Of a DNA stretch of 64,000 nucleotides, positions 59,967 through 64,000 are shown one piece after another. Numbering within the stretch: the stretch's first letter is position 1; every line of letters starts with the position of its first letter. The DNA is taken from NCBI RefSeq assembly GCF_047302425.1, contig NZ_CP154855.1, positions 3,224,001 through 3,288,000 on the forward strand, given 5' to 3'. This DNA comes from Oceanitalea sp047302425 (GTDB taxonomy: Bacteria; Actinomycetota; Actinomycetes; Actinomycetales; Actinomycetaceae). The notes under the pieces are model-generated. The model did not search any database, had not been told where the DNA came from, and saw only the letters and a list, made by a program, of their open reading frames with translations. Both the position numbers and the translations under genes were made by a program.

Positions 59967-60968
59967 TCATCCGGTCATCGCGGCCACACCTCTGTAGATC
60001 TTCTGTAGCGGGGCCACGTAGCGGTCTGCGCTGTAGTGCGACGCCACCCACCTACGCGCATCCAGGCGCCGACTGACAGCAACTGGGTCATCCAGTGCGT
60101 GAAGGACGTGCTCGATCGACTCGTCGACAGAGCCGGAGAGGACCGGCGGCGCTCCGCCCTCGGGATGTGGCAGGAGCACACTCGGTACGACGACAGGCGC
60201 CCCCACAGCCATGGCCTCGTGCTCGCTGACAGCGAGGATGGTGCTTGCCTGGCCGATAACAACGTCAGCCTCCGCCAGGATCGACAGGTAGTCCGCGTGT
60301 GCTGCGCGCGGATGCAGTTCCACACCCAGCCTCGCTGCATCAGGCGCGGCTTCGCCCCATGCCAGCCCTTCCAGGCGGACGTCGCGTGGAAGCACTGCGC
60401 GCAGTTTCCTCGCGAGCTCCAGCATCGTCGGAGCACCTTTTACCTCCGACCACCTTGAGGCGAAGAAGACTCGACGTCGACCATTGACGCCCGGCGTCCA
60501 CTGCGGAAGACCAGCGATGTCGACGAAGGCGGGCATGTACTCCGCGTCCGGCCGGGCGGCGCGCGCCTGCTCCGCCGTGTCTAGGTTGGTGTAGAACACG
60601 TGCTCGGCTCCGTCGATGGCACGGGAGATCTCGTCGCGGTACACCGGATCCGTCCACTGCTCCCGGATGTCGGTGCCATGCAGGTGAAGAAGGTACGGCC
60701 GGTGCGGCATGAGCGGCTCACGCAGGAGTCGGGCGCTCGTCGCGTAGTGCACGTGGACGACGTCGGCGCGCCGCAGTGCGCGTATACGCCGCGCTACGAA
60801 CGGGACGTACTGGAGCCGGTCCAGTCCGCCCTGCGGGGCTCGAGCCGGCCGAACCTTCGCTGGCGGTAGATAGCCCCAGTTCAAACCAGCACGGCGCGCC
60901 GCTTGGACGAGGTTGAGCGCGACGAACGCACAGTCGTTGAAGTGGAGAACGGCCGGCTCAGCGGTCAT
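59967..60968 (-). CDS. Family 4 glycosyltransferase
   Basis: A 333-residue GT-B transferase. The N-half has VLHFNDCAFVALNLVQAARR, DVVHVHYATSARLL and LLHLHGTDIREQW; the donor half has RRVFFASRWSEVKGAPTML, RLEGLAWGEAAPD, DVVIGQASTILAVSEHEAMAVGAPVV and a HVLHALDDP tail. ATG 60968 is supported by a TAAGGT box 7 nt upstream. It is divergent from the GT4 gene at 61020 and convergent with the GT2 gene at 58874, so it is a single-gene unit inside the cluster. Confidence 0.84.
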   Translation of the reverse strand: MTAEPAVLHFNDCAFVALNLVQAARRAGLNWGYLPPAKVRPARAPQGGLDRLQYVPFVARRIRALRRADVVHVHYATSARLLREPLMPHRPYLLHLHGTDIREQWTDPVYRDEISRAIDGAEHVFYTNLDTAEQARAARPDAEYMPAFVDIAGLPQWTPGVNGRRRVFFASRWSEVKGAPTMLELARKLRAVLPRDVRLEGLAWGEAAPDAARLGVELHPRAAHADYLSILAEADVVIGQASTILAVSEHEAMAVGAPVVVPSVLLPHPEGGAPPVLSGSVDESIEHVLHALDDPVAVSRRLDARRWVASHYSADRYVAPLQKIYRGVAAMTG

Positions 60969-60975
60969 GAGCATC

Positions 60976-60981
60976 ACCTTA
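60976..60981 (-). promoter_or_regulatory. -10 box of a probable leaderless promoter (TAAGGT)
   Basis: On the minus strand TAAGGT is 7 nt before the ATG at 60968. It is one half of a compact divergent promoter region of only 51 bp. Confidence 0.45.
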
Positions 60982-61007
60982 GGCGACAGGTCAGCACAGC
61001 CTGATGG

Positions 61008-61013
61008 CAGGAT
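61008..61013 (+). promoter_or_regulatory. -10 box of a leaderless promoter (CAGGAT)
   Basis: CAGGAT is 6 nt before the GTG at 61020, without a ribosome-binding site. CAGGAT differs from TANNNT only in the first base. Confidence 0.45.
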
Positions 61014-61019
61014 CCTCTC

Positions 61020-62153
61020 GTGCCCACTCGCCGATCTCTCCTCATTCTCTCCTTCTCCCCTATCCACGCCGACGCCAGGGTCCTGCGGCAGGTCCGACTG
61101 CTGGCTGACAGGTATGAGGTGACGACCTGCGGCTACGGCCCAGCCCCCGATGGCGTCGCGCACCATGTCCAGATCCCCGACGACGTCGTGTACTGGCACA
61201 AGAACCGTTCGCTTCTCCTTCAACGTCGTTTTGCCGCTGCGCACCGCTCGAGCCCAGCCGTCAGCCACCTTTGGGACCTGCTTCCCCGCGACCACTTCGA
61301 TGTCGTCCTTGCGGACGACATCGACACGGTGCCGCTCGCACTCTCGCTCCGTCCACGTGCGGGAGTTCACGCAGATCTGCACGAGTACGCACCCCGGGAG
61401 AATGAGGAGTCGTGGCGCTGGCGTGCCTTTGTCGCGCCATACTTCCGTTGGCTGTGTCGGACCTACCTGCCGCAGGTGCATAGCGTCAGCACTGTAGGCG
61501 CCGGGCTCGCAGCGGAGTACCAGCGAGAGTTCGGTGTCAGCCCGTCTGTCGTAGTGAACGCTCCGCGCCTGGAAGACCTCGAGCCGGGGACAGTCGTCGA
61601 GCCCATCCGACTCGTGCACTCCGGGAATGCACGACGGAACCGCAAGCTGGAGCTCATGTTCGACGCCGTGGCAGCGTCACGCTCGCGCGTCACGCTCGAC
61701 CTGTACCTCATGCCGAACGACCCGGCGTACCTCTCCGAGCTTCACGAGCTGGCGAAGGGACTGCCACAGGTACGGATCCATGACCCCGTGCCTCCGGAAG
61801 ACCTTCCCCTGACACTTTCGTCCTACGACGTCGGCGTGTTCGTCCTCCCACCCGTGACCTTCAACTACCTCTGGGCCCTGCCAAACAAGTTCTTCGACTT
61901 CGTTCAGGCGCGTCTCGGCGTCATCGTGGGGCCGTCGCCCGAGATGGCCGGGATCGTCCGGCGCCACGAGCTGGGCGCCGTCACCGACGACTTCACAGCG
62001 GACTCACTCACCCGGGTCCTCGATGAACTCGAGCCGGCCACGGTGACTCGATGGAAGCTGGCATCGCACGCAGTGGCTCCCCAGTACTCGGCACAACGGC
62101 AGGCGCAAGGCTGGGCCGACGCAATCGACACGCTCGCCGCGCGGCTGGACTGA
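61020..62153 (+). CDS. Family 4 glycosyltransferase
   Basis: A 377-residue GT-B transferase. The N-half has LLILSFSPIHADARVLRQVR, VVLADDIDTVPLAL and HADLHEYAPRENEES, which resembles transferases acting late in O-antigen or teichoic-acid chains. The donor half shows IRLVHSGNARRNRKLELMFD, LYLMPNDPAYLSEL, LPLTLSSYDVGVFVLPPVTFNYLWALPNKFF (here LSSYDVGVFVLPP and FNYLWALPNKFFDFVQARLG). GTG 61020 has the leaderless geometry. Donor and acceptor unknown. Confidence 0.84.
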   Translation: MPTRRSLLILSFSPIHADARVLRQVRLLADRYEVTTCGYGPAPDGVAHHVQIPDDVVYWHKNRSLLLQRRFAAAHRSSPAVSHLWDLLPRDHFDVVLADDIDTVPLALSLRPRAGVHADLHEYAPRENEESWRWRAFVAPYFRWLCRTYLPQVHSVSTVGAGLAAEYQREFGVSPSVVVNAPRLEDLEPGTVVEPIRLVHSGNARRNRKLELMFDAVAASRSRVTLDLYLMPNDPAYLSELHELAKGLPQVRIHDPVPPEDLPLTLSSYDVGVFVLPPVTFNYLWALPNKFFDFVQARLGVIVGPSPEMAGIVRRHELGAVTDDFTADSLTRVLDELEPATVTRWKLASHAVAPQYSAQRQAQGWADAIDTLAARLD

Positions 62154-62196
62154 CCCGTCAGCACGACCTACTCAGGGGTCGATGCCGGGGCCCTGG

Positions 62197-62202
62197 TAGC
62201 GT
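62197..62202 (+). promoter_or_regulatory. -10 box of a leaderless promoter (TAGCGT)
   Basis: TAGCGT is exactly 6 nt before the GTG at 62209. Confidence 0.5.
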
Positions 62203-62208
62203 GACAAC

Positions 62209-63312
62209 GTGCGAATCGTGGCCGTGACGACGTGGTTCCCGACTTCGGTCGCCCCCACTAGCGGCGCCTTCGTCGTCAAGGACGTCCGCGCGATTGCCTC
62301 GCTCGGGCACGACGTGCAGGTCGTCCACCTCGTTCCGCCACACCAGGACGACGGGACCAGGCGTGTCGTGCACGAAGGGCTTCAGGTTGCCCGGCTGCCG
62401 ATGCGTACGACGAGCCCTGCTGACATCGTGAGGGTTGCACGCGCTCTCGCCGCCTTCATCGCCGGAGCAGACGTGGTCCACTCGATGGCGATCTCCTCGC
62501 TCCTACCGCTGTCGATCCGTCGGCCGTCCGTACCGTGGGTCCACACCGAGCACTGGTCCGGTCTCACGTCACCGCAGAACCTTCCGACATCGTGGCGGCT
62601 CGCGCTCCCCATGGTGAAGCGGCTGCTAGCCCGTCCGGACGTGGTGACCGCCGTCTGCGACTTCCTCGCACAACCCATCCGCGCCGAGCGGAGCGGCCGG
62701 CCCACGCAGGTCGTACCCTGCATCGTCGAGACGCCGGTTCCCGTTCCCCCACGTCCGGGACGAAGCGACGTCCTGCGACTCGTCAACGTCGGTGGACTCA
62801 TCGAGCGCAAGGATCCTGTGCTCGCGGTCGAGACCGTCGCCGCGCTGAGAAACAGGGGCGTTGACACGGAGCTCGTCCTCGTCGGCGAGGGTCACCTACG
62901 TGACGCCGTTGTCCGGCGGACAGGCGAGCTGGGCCTCGAGTCCCGGGTAAGGCTCACCGGCCCCCTCCCGCGCTCTGGGGTGCTGGTCGAGCTCGCGGCG
63001 GCGGATCTCTTCTTCGGACCGACAAGGGGAGACAACTTCTTCGTCTCGGCGGCCGAGGCTCTTGTCAGCGGTCGCCCCGTCGTCGTCGGTGCGACCGGCG
63101 GGCAAGGGGAGTACATCGCCCCCCAGGTAGGAGCACTGGTCGCCGAGCAGACCCCGTCCGCGTACGCCGAAGCGATCCTCCGGGTCGACGCACAGACGAG
63201 AGGCATGTCGGCCGACGAGATCTCAGCCACGGTCGGACCTCGGTTCTCCGTGCCCGTTGTGGCCGAGAGCTACGGCCGGGCCTACGACACAGCGAGGGAC
63301 GTCAGCCGGTGA
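62209..63312 (+). CDS. Family 4 glycosyltransferase
   Basis: A 367-residue GT-B transferase. The acceptor half has VAVTTWFPTSVAPTSGAFVV, VVHSMAISSLLPL and VHTEHWSGLT; the donor half has LRLVNVGGLIERKDPVLAVE, ELVLVGEGHLRDAVVRR, RVRLTGPLPRSGVL and FFVSAAEALVSGRPVVVGATGGQGEYI, the last being the nucleotide-sugar site with its Glu pair spaced as in GT4. The GTG start at 62209 is leaderless, and the stop overlaps the GTG of the next gene (GTGA), so both are made together. Confidence 0.88.
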   Translation: MRIVAVTTWFPTSVAPTSGAFVVKDVRAIASLGHDVQVVHLVPPHQDDGTRRVVHEGLQVARLPMRTTSPADIVRVARALAAFIAGADVVHSMAISSLLPLSIRRPSVPWVHTEHWSGLTSPQNLPTSWRLALPMVKRLLARPDVVTAVCDFLAQPIRAERSGRPTQVVPCIVETPVPVPPRPGRSDVLRLVNVGGLIERKDPVLAVETVAALRNRGVDTELVLVGEGHLRDAVVRRTGELGLESRVRLTGPLPRSGVLVELAAADLFFGPTRGDNFFVSAAEALVSGRPVVVGATGGQGEYIAPQVGALVAEQTPSAYAEAILRVDAQTRGMSADEISATVGPRFSVPVVAESYGRAYDTARDVSR

Positions 63313-64000
63313 CCCCACCCGTCGACGTCGTCATCGCCGTCCACACCACACGTCGTCCGATCGGCAGGGCGGTCGCCTCCGTCCTCGACGGGAACGGCGA
63401 CACCACACGGCTCACCGTCGTGTGCCACAACGTCCCGGTGGACCAGATCGCGGCGGTGGTCGCTCCTGAGCATCGGGCACGCGTGCGGTTCCTCGAGCAC
63501 CGCGACAACGTGCGAAGTCCCGCTGGGCCCTTCAATGCAGGGATGCGTGCCGCCGACGCCGACTTTGTCTCGATCATGGGCTCTGACGACATGCTCGAGG
63601 CCGGGGCTGTCCACTCGTGGTTGCAACTCGCCGAGCGAACCGGAGCGGAGACGGTCATCTCCCGGCTCGTCATCGGCCACCGGCGAAGGCCGGTCCCCAC
63701 TCCTCCTGTCCGCCCGCTGCTCCGCGGCCCGGCACACCCGGTCAAGGACCGCCTCAGCTACCGCAGCGCTCCGCTCGGTCTGGTCTCGACCGAGGCGCGC
63801 CGGCGACTGGGACTGGAGCTGGTCGAGGAAATCGTCGTCGGAGACGACGTCCCCTACGTGACCCGCCTGTGGTTTGAAACCCGTGTGGCCGTGGACAGGC
63901 ATGGTCCGGCCTACGTCATCGGCGAGGACGCGGAAGACCGCGTTACCTACGAGCGGCGGCCCGTCATCGTCGAGCTCGAGTTCGTCCGGCATCTCTTGGC
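63309..64000 (+). CDS. Family 2 glycosyltransferase, truncated by the window edge
   Basis: The first about 230 residues of a GT-A transferase; no stop occurs before position 64000, so the gene continues outside. It begins at GTG 63309 overlapping the stop of the GT4 gene. Motifs are VDVVIAVHTTRRPIGRAVAS, NVRSPAGPFNAGMRAAD, SIMGSDDMLEAGAV and VKDRLSYRSAPLGLVS, closely parallel to the gene at 58874, of which it is a paralogue; the two may add similar sugars at different positions. Confidence 0.85.
   Translation, partial: MTPPVDVVIAVHTTRRPIGRAVASVLDGNGDTTRLTVVCHNVPVDQIAAVVAPEHRARVRFLEHRDNVRSPAGPFNAGMRAADADFVSIMGSDDMLEAGAVHSWLQLAERTGAETVISRLVIGHRRRPVPTPPVRPLLRGPAHPVKDRLSYRSAPLGLVSTEARRRLGLELVEEIVVGDDVPYVTRLWFETRVAVDRHGPAYVIGEDAEDRVTYERRPVIVELEFVRHLL

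Overview
The window is very GC-rich, densely packed DNA from an actinobacterium. Pointers to this are a WhiB-family iron-sulfur regulator, a DUF3499 / Trm112 / DUF5719 gene block like the one around whiB2 in mycobacteria, a TIGR03089 gene, many GTG/TTG starts, and leaderless promoters (a TANNNT-like box 6-7 nt before the start codon). A member of Micrococcales is my best guess; the genus is not determined. No rRNA, tRNA, CRISPR array, insertion sequence or prophage was seen.

Layout. 0.1-2.6 kb: a secreted GH3 glycosidase with a repeat tail. 2.9-6.1 kb: a glycine betaine/proline ABC transporter operon. 6.2-13.7 kb: a conserved actinobacterial block (Trm112-like, DUF3499, zincin-like, DUF5719, a giant GT2/membrane protein, WhiB, TIGR03089). 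13.7-23.5 kb: rmlA and rmlC mixed with three large secreted repeat proteins (BNR_4/LGFP, SpoIID/LytB, M15 peptidase) and a rhamnosyltransferase-like GT2. 23.6-44.8 kb: a polysaccharide locus with many glycosyltransferases, three large membrane proteins, a pyruvyltransferase-like protein, a Wzm/Wzt ABC exporter, rmlB and a nucleotide-sugar dehydrogenase. 44.9-51.8 kb: DUF4012 plus a MoxR / DUF58 / vWA (Bat-like) operon with overlapping genes. 52.0-53.5 kb: another secreted repeat protein. 53.6-55.9 kb: a deletion scar in which an MFS fragment is joined to a damaged GH2 fragment that runs into a DUF2804 domain. 55.9-64 kb: wecB, a flippase-like ABC transporter and five more glycosyltransferases with less GC-biased codons; the last gene runs off the edge.

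The genes together describe synthesis, export and remodelling of a rhamnose-containing, probably uronic-acid-containing, cell-wall polysaccharide. RmlA, RmlB and RmlC make dTDP-rhamnose precursors (no rmlD is visible). A WecB-type epimerase and a WecC-like dehydrogenase could make UDP-ManNAcA. Glycosyltransferases assemble the chains and Wzm/Wzt exports them.

The most striking observation is that five secreted proteins with unrelated catalytic or N-terminal domains carry the same module: five copies each of a ~45-residue repeat with a GDWDGDGxDT calcium-loop-like core. The constant copy number suggests a closed five-bladed propeller, which may anchor these enzymes to the wall polysaccharide made by the surrounding genes.
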